Shown here one piece after another: positions 9,060-17,000 of a DNA stretch of 64,000 nucleotides. Both the position numbers and the translations under genes were made by a program. How positions within the stretch are numbered: the stretch's first letter is position 1; each line of letters begins with the position of its first letter. This DNA comes from Bergeyella cardium. Lineage in GTDB: Bacteria > Bacteroidota > Bacteroidia > Flavobacteriales > Weeksellaceae. The DNA lies in the NCBI RefSeq assembly GCF_003614945.1, contig NZ_QYCZ01000001.1, positions 390,001-454,000 of the forward strand, read 5' to 3'. Below the pieces are notes generated by a model, which was not told the origin of the DNA, made no database searches, and saw only the letters and a list, made by a program, of their open reading frames with translations.

Positions 9060-9776
9060 ATGAAAAATACTTTAAAAGCGTGGTTAAGAGACAACCCTCT
9101 TACCAGCGACCCATCAGATTTTGTAGGCGTACCCGCAAGCGTAGGGAGTGTAAGCATAGCAGAGATTGTAGCAGAGCTCAAAAAAGAAGGTATGGAGATA
9201 AAAGAGGAGACGGCAATAGACATCGTTTCCCGCTTCAATCGCAAGAGCACAGAGCTGGTGCTCCAAGGCTATGTAGTGAATACAGGTCTCGTGATAATGC
9301 GCTCAGCCATCAAGGGAGCCTTCCGCGATAGGACTTGGGATAAGGACAAGCACAGCGTCTATGTAAATGTCAATCAAGGTGCCGAGCTAAGAAAAGCCAT
9401 CTCCCAAACCAAGGTAGAGTTTCTTGGAGAGCAATCCAGCCCAATGGCAATCTTCGGTATTACCGACCTCAGCACAGGCAAAACCGATGGCACCCTTACC
9501 AAAGGCAAGAATGCAGAGATTAAGGGAACTTACCTCAAGGTTGCAGGTACTCACACAGATAATGGCATCTACCTCACCAATATAGACACCAAAGCCAAGA
9601 CCAAGCTTGAAGACCTTGCCCTCAATGAACCTTCTCGTCTCTTGGTGCTTATCCCCGCCTCGCTCCCTGCCGGCAATTATGAACTGAGCATCACAACGCA
9701 GTTTAGCAATACCTCGAAAGTCTTTCTAAAAACCCCAAGAACTGAGGTGCTTAATACACCCGTAGTTATTGCCTGA
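9060..9776 (+). CDS. HU-like DNA-binding / DUF4469 domain protein
   Basis: A 238-aa protein. The first 120 residues (AWLRDNPLTSDPSDFVGVP...IVSRFNRKSTELVLQGYVVNTG) look like the HU/IHF-like DNA-binding domain found in Bacteroidota, and the last 100 (SRLLVLIPASLPAGNYELSITTQFS...LKTPRTEVLNTPVVIA) like the DUF4469 beta-sandwich. No signal peptide is seen. Its position, 82 bases after the FISUMP gene but behind a terminator, suggests separate expression. A nucleoid-type role is inference. Confidence 0.7.
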   Translation: MKNTLKAWLRDNPLTSDPSDFVGVPASVGSVSIAEIVAELKKEGMEIKEETAIDIVSRFNRKSTELVLQGYVVNTGLVIMRSAIKGAFRDRTWDKDKHSVYVNVNQGAELRKAISQTKVEFLGEQSSPMAIFGITDLSTGKTDGTLTKGKNAEIKGTYLKVAGTHTDNGIYLTNIDTKAKTKLEDLALNEPSRLLVLIPASLPAGNYELSITTQFSNTSKVFLKTPRTEVLNTPVVIA

Positions 9777-9848
9777 TTAATCTACTTAACTATCTATTAT
9801 AATGCTATTTAAATCATATATTAATGTTTTTTTGGGACAATTGGAAAA

Positions 9849-9944
9849 GCGAAGGTGTCTCGCTCTCCCGAGCGAAGGTGACTCGCTCTCTCGGGCGAAG
9901 GTGACTCGCTCTCTCGGGCGAAGGTGACTCGCTCTCTCGGGCGA
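9849..9944. repeat. 23-bp tandem repeat, four units
   Basis: Four consecutive 23-bp units (consensus GCGAAGGTGACTCGCTC plus TCTCGG) begin at 9849, 9872, 9895 and 9918, with a GCGA remnant at 9941. Units 2-4 are identical; unit 1 differs at three positions. Each unit can pair internally (GCGA/TCGC), so the RNA would fold into a string of small hairpins. No open frame of interest spans it. Confidence 0.8.
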
Positions 9945-10115
9945 TAGAAATTAGCCAAGATATCCCATTAAACCTAAACAATAAATAAGCTTTAAGAATG
10001 AATAATAAACTCAGCGATGAATTTTAAAACCATCAGCTGATAAGAAAGAAAATAGAAACCTTGCACTTTATCACTTGTGTGCATAATGCGTTTTTATAGT
10101 TGTTAGTATTTATTT
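9945..10115. other. Gene-free stretch before the queD region
   Basis: A+T-rich sequence with no convincing frame or consensus promoter. Together with the array before it and the terminator at 10116 it separates the accessory module from queD. Confidence 0.4.
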
Positions 10116-10150
10116 GTACGGCACCCCACTCGGGGTGCCGTACTCTTTTT
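10116..10150 (+). terminator. Strong terminator closing the FISUMP/DUF4469 module
   Basis: GTACGGCACCCC and GGGGTGCCGTAC form a perfect 12-bp stem with the loop ACTC, followed by TCTTTTT. It lies 340 bases after the DUF4469 stop. Confidence 0.8.
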
Positions 10151-10151
10151 G

Positions 10152-10272
10152 GCTGATGGCAAATAGCTATTGGCTTTTAGCTATTGGTGGTGTGCGGTTA
10201 GTTTGTGGTAAGTGCGCCACCTGCAAGGTGCCACGCAGTGGCTGCTACGGTGTGGTTGCCTGCCGTGCCGCG
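10152..10272. repeat. GCTATTGGCTTTTAGC tract and REP-like palindromes
   Basis: A reverse-orientation GCTAAAAGCCA-type tract (10157-10186) is followed by CCACCTGCAAGGTGCCACGC and related dyads. Similar pieces occur at 39111-39160 in opposite order. This dispersed intergenic repeat runs right up to the queD promoter. Confidence 0.5.
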
Positions 10273-10286
10273 GTTAATTATCTTTG
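10256..10286 (+). promoter_or_regulatory. queD promoter, placed for a leaderless transcript
   Basis: TTG at 10256-10258, 20 bases, TATCTTTG at 10279-10286. The -7 box ends only four bases before the ATG at 10291, so the transcript should begin at or within a base or two of the start codon. Confidence 0.6.
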
Positions 10287-10290
10287 CAAA

Positions 10291-10734
10291 ATGATTCGTA
10301 TAACCAAGATTTTTAGTTTTGAGACTGCCCATCTTCTCTACAATTATGATGGCAAGTGTAAGAATATGCACGGGCACTCGTATAAGCTCTTTGTAACGAT
10401 AAAGGGAGCGCCTGTGAATGATTTGGAAAACCCAAAGAATGGGATGGTAGTAGATTTCGGAGATATAAAGAAGATTGTAAATGAAGAAATCGTAGATGTA
10501 TGGGATCATTCTGTGCTTGTTAATGGGCTTTCGCCTCATCGGGAGCTGGGCAAGAATTTGGAGCAGCAGGGGCATAAGGTAATCTACTGCGATTTCCAGC
10601 CTACTTGCGAGAATATGCTCTATGAAATCGCCAGAAAGATTGAGAAGCGCTTGCCAGCAGAGGTGAGCCTCGCATATCTGAAACTCCACGAAACCGATAA
10701 TTCCTATGGGGAATGGTTCGCTGATGAAAATTAA
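10291..10734 (+). CDS. queD: 6-carboxytetrahydropterin synthase / PTPS family (QueD-like)
   Basis: A 147-aa enzyme of the 6-pyruvoyl-tetrahydropterin synthase fold; in bacteria this is usually QueD of the queuosine pathway. The N-terminus 'IRITKIFSFETAHLL' and the motif 'CKNMHGHSY' give the catalytic Cys and the zinc-binding His residues (His in 'FETAH' plus the two in HGH). A late 'LHETDNSYGEW' supplies the pterin-anchoring Glu. The frame is open upstream to 10114 but that part is repeat DNA. The ATG at 10291 gives the family start. lpxH follows 11 bases after the stop. Confidence 0.88.
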   Translation: MIRITKIFSFETAHLLYNYDGKCKNMHGHSYKLFVTIKGAPVNDLENPKNGMVVDFGDIKKIVNEEIVDVWDHSVLVNGLSPHRELGKNLEQQGHKVIYCDFQPTCENMLYEIARKIEKRLPAEVSLAYLKLHETDNSYGEWFADEN

Positions 10735-10745
10735 TTCACCAAAGT

Positions 10746-11510
10746 ATGCACATTATTTTAGAGGAAAACAAGAAGGTGTATTTTGCTTCCGACCAGCATT
10801 TCGGAGCGCCTACTCCAAAGAAAAGCAAACCCCGAGAGGAGAGGTTTATCCGCTGGTTGGATGAAATTAAAACCGATTGCCAAGTGCTCTTCCTGATGGG
10901 AGACCTCTTTGATTTCTGGCACGAGTGGAAGTTCGTAGTGCCCAAAGGCTACATCCGACTGCTGGGTAAGATAGCCGAACTTAAAGACTCAGGAATTGAT
11001 ATTTATTTCTTTGTGGGGAACCACGACCTATGGATGAGAGATTACTTCCAGACCGAGCTCGGGATACCAGTTTTCTTCCAAAAGCAGATTTGTGATATCT
11101 CTGGTAAGAAATTCCTCCTTGCCCACGGCGATGGTCTCGGTCCTGGTGATAAAGGCTATAAGCGGATGAAGAAAGTCTTTACAAACCCATTTTGCCAATG
11201 GCTGTTCAGATGGTTGCACCCCGATATTGCAATGAGAATAGCAACTTATCTATCCACTAAAAATAAGCTCATCTCTGGCGAAGAGGACAAGGAATTCCTC
11301 GGAGAGGATAAAGAATACCTCATTCTCTACTCCAATAAAAAGCTGGAGACGGAGGATTTTGATTATTTCGTCTATGGACATCGCCACCTTCCAATGGTTT
11401 TAGACCTTAAGGGTGGCGCAGCGAAGTACATTAACCTTGGCGACTGGATTTCTTACTTCACCTATGGCGTTTTTGATGGAAAAGCCTTTCACCTGAAAAC
11501 CTTTGAATAA
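10746..11510 (+). CDS. lpxH: UDP-2,3-diacylglucosamine diphosphatase (LpxH-type)
   Basis: A 254-aa calcineurin-like metallophosphoesterase that probably cleaves UDP-2,3-diacylglucosamine to lipid X in lipid A synthesis. Metal-binding motifs appear in order: 'ASDQHFG' (DxH), 'MGDLFDFWHEW' (GDxxD), 'VGNHDLWM' (GNHD), 'LAHGDGLG' (H-GDG) and 'YGHRHLP' (GHxH). The 'DLFDFW' element is typical of LpxH and its relatives. It directly abuts the next gene, whose ATG follows the stop codon without a gap. Confidence 0.88.
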   Translation: MHIILEENKKVYFASDQHFGAPTPKKSKPREERFIRWLDEIKTDCQVLFLMGDLFDFWHEWKFVVPKGYIRLLGKIAELKDSGIDIYFFVGNHDLWMRDYFQTELGIPVFFQKQICDISGKKFLLAHGDGLGPGDKGYKRMKKVFTNPFCQWLFRWLHPDIAMRIATYLSTKNKLISGEEDKEFLGEDKEYLILYSNKKLETEDFDYFVYGHRHLPMVLDLKGGAAKYINLGDWISYFTYGVFDGKAFHLKTFE

Positions 11511-12503
11511 ATGCAGGATATTTTTAATATAAAAACGGAGCAAGACTTTAAGTCGGCTTGCTTGGAGACCTTCCATTATCAGTACAATAGCGTGGCGGTG
11601 TATAAGGACTTTGTGGATTATCTTAAAATCTCCCCCTCTGATGTACGAGAGGTTGAGGATATCCCTTTCCTGCCGATAGAGATGTTTAAAAACCATCAGA
11701 TTTTGGATAAGAGCAAAGCTGCGGAGAGGTATTTTCAGTCATCGGGTACCACGAATATACAAACACTTTCCAGACATTGGATTGCAGATTTCAGCCTGTA
11801 TGAGGAGAGTATTTGTCAATCTTTTGAGCAGTTTATAGGCTCACCAGAGGATTATATTTTCTTGGGATTGCTTCCCAATTACTTAGAGCGGGAGAACTCC
11901 TCTCTTATCTATATGGTCAATTATCTAATGCAGAAGTCCAGCAAGCCAGAAAATGGTTATTTTCTCTATAATCATAAGGATTTATTAGACCTGCTGAAGC
12001 AAATGAATAATAAAAAAATCATCCTCTTTGGGGTGAGTTTTGCCCTTTTGGATTTCCTTGATTTTATTAATGATAATGGAGGCTTTTCCCTTGCTCAGAA
12101 TTCGGAATTAGTTGTAATAGAAACGGGAGGGATGAAAGGTCGCAAGGAAGAAATGACCAAAGATGAGCTTCTCGCTATCCTGAAAAAAGGATTTCTTACG
12201 GAGAAAATCTATTCCGAATACTCTATGACGGAGCTACTCTCTCAGGCATATTCTCTCGGTGCGAATGTCTATAAATCTCCGAACTGGATGCGTATCCTTA
12301 TCCGAAATATTGAAGACCCATTTGCCTACATTCCCGAAGGGCGTACGGGAGCAGTGAATATCATTGACCTTGCCAACAGGCATTCCTGCTCGTTTATTGC
12401 AACTCAGGATTTGGGTAAAAATCTTGGGAATAATAGCTTCCAGATACTCGGCAGGGTAGACCACTCGGATGTGAGAGGGTGTAGCCTCCTCGTGGCTCAA
12501 TAA
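11511..12503 (+). CDS. LuxE-family acyl-protein synthetase-like protein
   Basis: A 330-aa protein resembling the acyl-protein synthetase (LuxE) branch of the adenylate-forming ligases. Seen are 'EVEDIPFLPIEMFKNHQI' near the N-terminus, the ATP-loop-like 'YFQSSGTTNIQTLSRHW' and the later adenylation-type motif 'EYSMTELLSQAY'. Flavobacteria carry such a gene without the lux operon; the substrate is unknown. It probably forms an operon with queD and lpxH (no gap to lpxH) and ends at a shared terminator. Confidence 0.78.
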   Translation: MQDIFNIKTEQDFKSACLETFHYQYNSVAVYKDFVDYLKISPSDVREVEDIPFLPIEMFKNHQILDKSKAAERYFQSSGTTNIQTLSRHWIADFSLYEESICQSFEQFIGSPEDYIFLGLLPNYLERENSSLIYMVNYLMQKSSKPENGYFLYNHKDLLDLLKQMNNKKIILFGVSFALLDFLDFINDNGGFSLAQNSELVVIETGGMKGRKEEMTKDELLAILKKGFLTEKIYSEYSMTELLSQAYSLGANVYKSPNWMRILIRNIEDPFAYIPEGRTGAVNIIDLANRHSCSFIATQDLGKNLGNNSFQILGRVDHSDVRGCSLLVAQ

Positions 12504-12509
12504 AACCGA

Positions 12510-12543
12510 AAACGGCTCTGATTTCTATAAATCAAAGCCGTTT
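12510..12543. terminator. Bidirectional terminator between the LuxE-like gene and lspA
   Basis: AAACGGCT-C-TGATTT and AAATCA-A-AGCCGTTT form a stem of 14 pairs with one mismatch and the loop CTAT. The right arm overlaps the last codons of lspA, so the lspA C-terminus doubles as terminator sequence. Confidence 0.75.
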
Positions 12544-13169
12544 GGAAATGCTTTTTTTCTGAATAAAAAGAGGAATACTCCCCCTACCGTTATTGCAGAA
12601 TCTGCAATATTAAAGATGTATTTAAAGAACTCTATGCGCTTTCCTCCAATGATGGGGAAGCCGTCGGGTGCTACCCAATCTACGAGTGGGAAGTGGCACA
12701 TATCTACCACACAGCCTTTCATAAAGGAAGAATAGCCTTCCCCGAAAGGTACGAACCGAGATACTCCACCGTAGTCCATCCACCTTCCGAGCTCTTCATC
12801 ATAGACTGTTCCCGAGTCGAAGATTAATCCGTAAAACATCCCATCGATAAGATTACCGATAGCTCCAGCAAATATCATCGCCATTGGGATAATAAGGTAG
12901 TTTGATGCGCCTTCTTTCAGCCATTTTCTAAACAGATGTATCATCCCTCCAATGAGGCACAGGCGGAGGATAACGAGGAGATACTTTCCTATCATACCGC
13001 CAAAATGTACGCCGTATGCCATACCAGGGTTTTCTACAAAAGTCATACGGAACCAGTCTAAACCGAAAACGGGAATACTCTCCCCGATTTGAAAATGTGT
13101 TTTAATATAAATTTTTGAAGCCTGATCTATTAATAGAATCAGAAAAGTGATAAGTACTATTTTTTTCAT
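12525..13169 (-). CDS. lspA: Lipoprotein signal peptidase (signal peptidase II)
   Basis: LspA (214 aa) removes signal peptides from lipidated prolipoproteins in the inner membrane. It has four hydrophobic segments, 'DQASKIYI' in the first, 'VENPGMAYG' after it, and the two catalytic aspartates in 'GAIGNLIDG' and 'FNIADSAI'. It is longer than the about 165 aa of E. coli LspA because of a polar insert of about 50 residues between the two catalytic motifs, common in Flavobacteriia. It lies 79 bases after the dksA-like gene and is probably co-transcribed. Confidence 0.93.
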   Translation of the reverse strand: MKKIVLITFLILLIDQASKIYIKTHFQIGESIPVFGLDWFRMTFVENPGMAYGVHFGGMIGKYLLVILRLCLIGGMIHLFRKWLKEGASNYLIIPMAMIFAGAIGNLIDGMFYGLIFDSGTVYDEELGRWMDYGGVSRFVPFGEGYSSFMKGCVVDMCHFPLVDWVAPDGFPIIGGKRIEFFKYIFNIADSAITVGGVFLFLFRKKAFPNGFDL

Positions 13170-13248
13170 TGATGAGAATCAGAAAATGAGGCGAAGACGA
13201 GATACTAATTAGGAATCATCTCCTGCCTCATTATAGTTTTTGAGGGGG

Positions 13249-13629
13249 TTATTTCTGCATATTTTTAGCCTCTATGCTTAGCGTAGCGTGGGGTACGGCT
13301 CTTAGTCTTTCTTTTGGGATGAGCGTACCTGTTACCCTGCATATTCCATAGGTTTTGTTTTCAATCCTTATGAGCGCATTTTTCAGGTCTCGGATAAATT
13401 TCTCTTGCCTTCCTGCCAATATTGCATTTTGTTCTTTACCTAATGTCTCTGCCCCCTCTTCAAAGGCTTTAAAGGTTGGCGAGGTATCATCTGTACCGTT
13501 ATTTTTGTTGTTGATGAAATTCTCGCGGATGAGATGTAAGTCATTTTCTGCTTTTTCTATTTTCTCTAATATCAATTCTTTGAACTCCTGCAAATCGGCA
13601 TCGCTGTAGCGTTGTCTGTTCTCTAACAT
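13249..13629 (-). CDS. DksA/TraR-like protein with a degenerate zinc finger
   Basis: A 126-aa DksA/TraR-family protein. The start ATG at 13629 gives 'MLENRQRYSDADLQEFKELI' and a coiled-coil of about 70 residues. The C-terminal globular part, where DksA has four zinc cysteines, reads 'YGICRVTGTLIPKERLRAVPHAT' in overlapping pieces: one Cys remains. DksA binds the RNA polymerase secondary channel with ppGpp; here that is an inference from fold. It precedes lspA in the same direction. Confidence 0.82.
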   Translation of the reverse strand: MLENRQRYSDADLQEFKELILEKIEKAENDLHLIRENFINNKNNGTDDTSPTFKAFEEGAETLGKEQNAILAGRQEKFIRDLKNALIRIENKTYGICRVTGTLIPKERLRAVPHATLSIEAKNMQK

Positions 13630-14084
13630 CGTATTAAATTTTAAAATTGGACAAATATAATAATATTCATTATAAGTAATAAATATTGTAGCTGTTACAG
13701 GTAAATTAACTGTATGCATTCCATTGCACACCTTAGTGGGTGGGCTGCCTATAAGGTAAAGAGTATTGAGTTATAGGTGCTATTTGCTAAATATGTTGGT
13801 AACGAAAACCGAATGGAATTTAGTATTGAGAAAAAAACATTTTTGCAGGAAGTAAAATAAGGTTTTTAAAATGGAATTTCTACCTCTGATTATTATTGTT
13901 GAGGGCTTAAAAGTTCGTCAGAATTGCTTTTAATGCTTTATTTTAAATGAATAAATAAAAAGAAATCGAATAAGTGTTAAATATGGAATTTGTAAATTTT
14001 AGTTAGAAAAAAGATAAAAATCATACTGCAGCATCGCATTAATATTTGTAGTTTTGTGGCGTTTTATTTTTAAAAATCTTATCA
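13630..14084. other. Gene-free stretch between divergent dksA-like and subtilase genes
   Basis: 455 bases, A+T-rich. TATATTTG-like boxes are seen on both strands (minus 13652-13659; plus TAGTTTTG 14049-14056), each without a good TTG partner at 17-20 bases. No gene or RNA recognised. Confidence 0.4.
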
Positions 14085-17000
14085 ATGGACGAAAAAACAA
14101 TTTTTAATGGTGGCTTTCTCACCAAAAAATTACCAATAGCGCTTTGCTATTTATTTGCAACTACTGCTTTTGCCCAAAATGCAGAAGAAATAAAAGAAAT
14201 ACAGCAAAAAACTGAAGTCGCAAAACTGAGATTATTCAGTGGGATTACTCAAAAATCTACACTTAGCATCAATGCCCTAAAACAAAAAGCTCAGAAACTT
14301 AATATCCCTTTTGAAGGGAAGACTGCGAATGGAATCTTCCAGCTGCAAGGCTTTAATCAGAAGGGTAGACCTATATATTATATCACTTACAACGCAGGTG
14401 CTTCTAGTGCTACGGGAGCAAACCTGCTCAATACAGGTGGTGGCCATTATGAATTAGATGGTGATGGTATGCGTGTCTTTGAATGGGACGGTGGTGCTAC
14501 GCTCGTAAGCCACCGAGAGTTTGGCGGTAGAGCAAAACAAAAAGATAACCCAAGAACAACAAGCCCGCATGCTACCCATGTGGCAGGTACAATGATAGCT
14601 TCTGGTATAGACAAACGAGCAAAAGGTATGGCTCCAAAAGCAGAACTCCACGCGTATGATTGGTATAGTGATCTTAATGAAATGAGCGATGCTGCAATAA
14701 ATGAAGGAGCCTTGCTCTCCAATCACTCTTATGGTGTGCCAGCTGGGTTTGTCTATGGAAGTTATTCTGGTCAGCCAGGCTGGCACTGGTTAGGAGAAGA
14801 TGATGAGACCGAAGACAGCTACTTTGGAAAATATATAGATACAGATACTTCTTGGGATTTGGTAAGTAGGCTTGCTCCTTACTATCTACCTGTAAAAGCA
14901 GCGGGTAACCCAAGAGGAGATGGACCATCTCCAGGCTCTTATCACTTTGTGCGCACTGCTCAAAACACTTGGAAACGCTCCAATGAAGCAAGAGAGGTCA
15001 ATGGTGGTGCAGATGGTTTTGATTGTATTTCTGCCAGTACAACGGGTAAAAATATACTCGTAGTAGCCGCTGCTGAGAAAATGCCAGGGGGTTACAAACA
15101 ACCAAGCGATGTAAAGGTTGCGAGCTTCTCCGCTTTTGGGCCTACGGATGACGGTCGTATTAAGCCAGATATCACAGGTATTGGTGTAGATGTATTTTCT
15201 ACCAATTCTTCAAACTCATCTTCTTATACTGTTATGAGTGGTACCTCTATGGCATCTCCTAATGTAACGGGTTCTTTACTCCTACTACAGGAGCATTACA
15301 AGAAGCTATACTCATCGTTTATGAAGAGTGCTACCCTTAAAGCCCTCGCAATACATACCGCAAATGAAGCTGGACCACACGATGGGCCTGACTATATGTT
15401 TGGCTGGGGATTGCTTAATGATTTTAAAGCCGCTCAGGTGATTTCTTTAAGAAATAAATTCTCATTAATCTCCGAAGAAAAGCTCAATAACAAACAAACG
15501 ATTACAAAACAGCTCGTAGCCAAAGGTGCAGAGCCATTAGTGGTAACCATAGCTTGGGATGATGCTGTGATTGAAAGAAAAGACCTCCCACAGGGTTTGA
15601 ATAACCGCCAGTCAGTACTCGTGAATGACCTTGATATCAGGATTACCGATGGTACTAATGAATACTTCCCTTGGGTATTAGACCCTGACCACCCTGCCAA
15701 TGCTGCTCAGCAGGCAGATAATGCAAGGGATAATGTAGAGCAAATCGTTATCAAGAATCCAGAAGCTGGGAAGACCTATACTCTTAAAATTACCCACAAA
15801 GGAGATTTGAAAGATAATGAAATTAGTGGAGGCTCTTATACCCTGATTAATGCTGCAAGCCAAGACTTCTCATTAATCGCTACAGGGGTAGAATTTGATG
15901 TGAAGAAAGACCTTACTATAAAGGCAATAAAACTCCCTCCAGCTAGGGACTTCTCCAATGCTACTCCTGTGGAAGTAGAAGTTGCCAATGAGGGTACTGA
16001 ATCCGTTGCAGCAGGTGCAGTGCTCAAATACAAGGTTGTCAATACAGATGATAATACAGAATCTGCTGAGGCTCAGGTAAGCCTTGATGCTATTAGCGGT
16101 AAGTCTTCCATTAAAAAGACAGTTACCGTAGATCTTTCCAAATCTTTTGCAAACTACACCATAGAAGCAGAAGTAGTATCCACAGAAGACGAGATTAACT
16201 TTAATAACAAGGCAACAGCTAAGGCATACAACACGATAGTAGATTTAACTGAGAAGAAATCTTCTTTCTCCTATGACTTTGAGTCTCCTTTTGATAAAAA
16301 AGGCTGGACGGCAGAAGATACAGATAACGATAGCAAGACTTGGAAGATTCATAATGACCGAACATTTGCCCACTCAGGTGCTCAGGTTGCAGTGAACTTC
16401 CCAGGGCATAAGACGACGAACGACTGGATGTTCTCCAATCCATTCCAAGTGAAGCCCAATACCCTTTACAGTCTTGAATTCTATGCTGCAAAATTAGATG
16501 AGAATAAAAAAGAAAGTCTCGAAGTCTTCATTGGAAATGATGCTACTTCTACAGCAATGCTCACCAAGCTGGATAATAGCGCTGCGGAAGACCTTACCAA
16601 CTCCTATGCGAAGTACTACTATGAGTTCAGAACGCCTAATACAGCAGACAAGCTCTTTATCGGTTTCCATCATAAGTCAGATACCGATAGCTATGCTGTG
16701 GCGGTAGATGATGTAGTCCTTCGCCACGCAGATGGAGAGCCAGTAGTCGCATTCAAAGCAGATAGGGTAAAAGCAAATTCTTATGAAGTCATCACCCTTA
16801 ATAATGAAACTTTCTCTGCCGCTCAGCAGCCTGTAACTTCTTACGAATGGTCATTCAGCCCAAATAAAGTCGCTTACCAAGACAATACAAACGCTCATTC
16901 TAAAACTCCGAAAGTATTGCTTACCGAAAACGGACTTTATACCGTAACCCTTAAAGCTACCAATAGCGAGGGCACAGGTAGCCTTACCAAGGACAGCTAT

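Noticed and set aside
9849-9944. CRISPR array
   Set aside because: Units follow each other without unique spacers and no cas genes are present. The same applies to the arrays at 18669, 32167 and 48519.
10114-10290. N-terminal extension of QueD
   Set aside because: It covers a terminator and dispersed repeats; the family start is the ATG at 10291.
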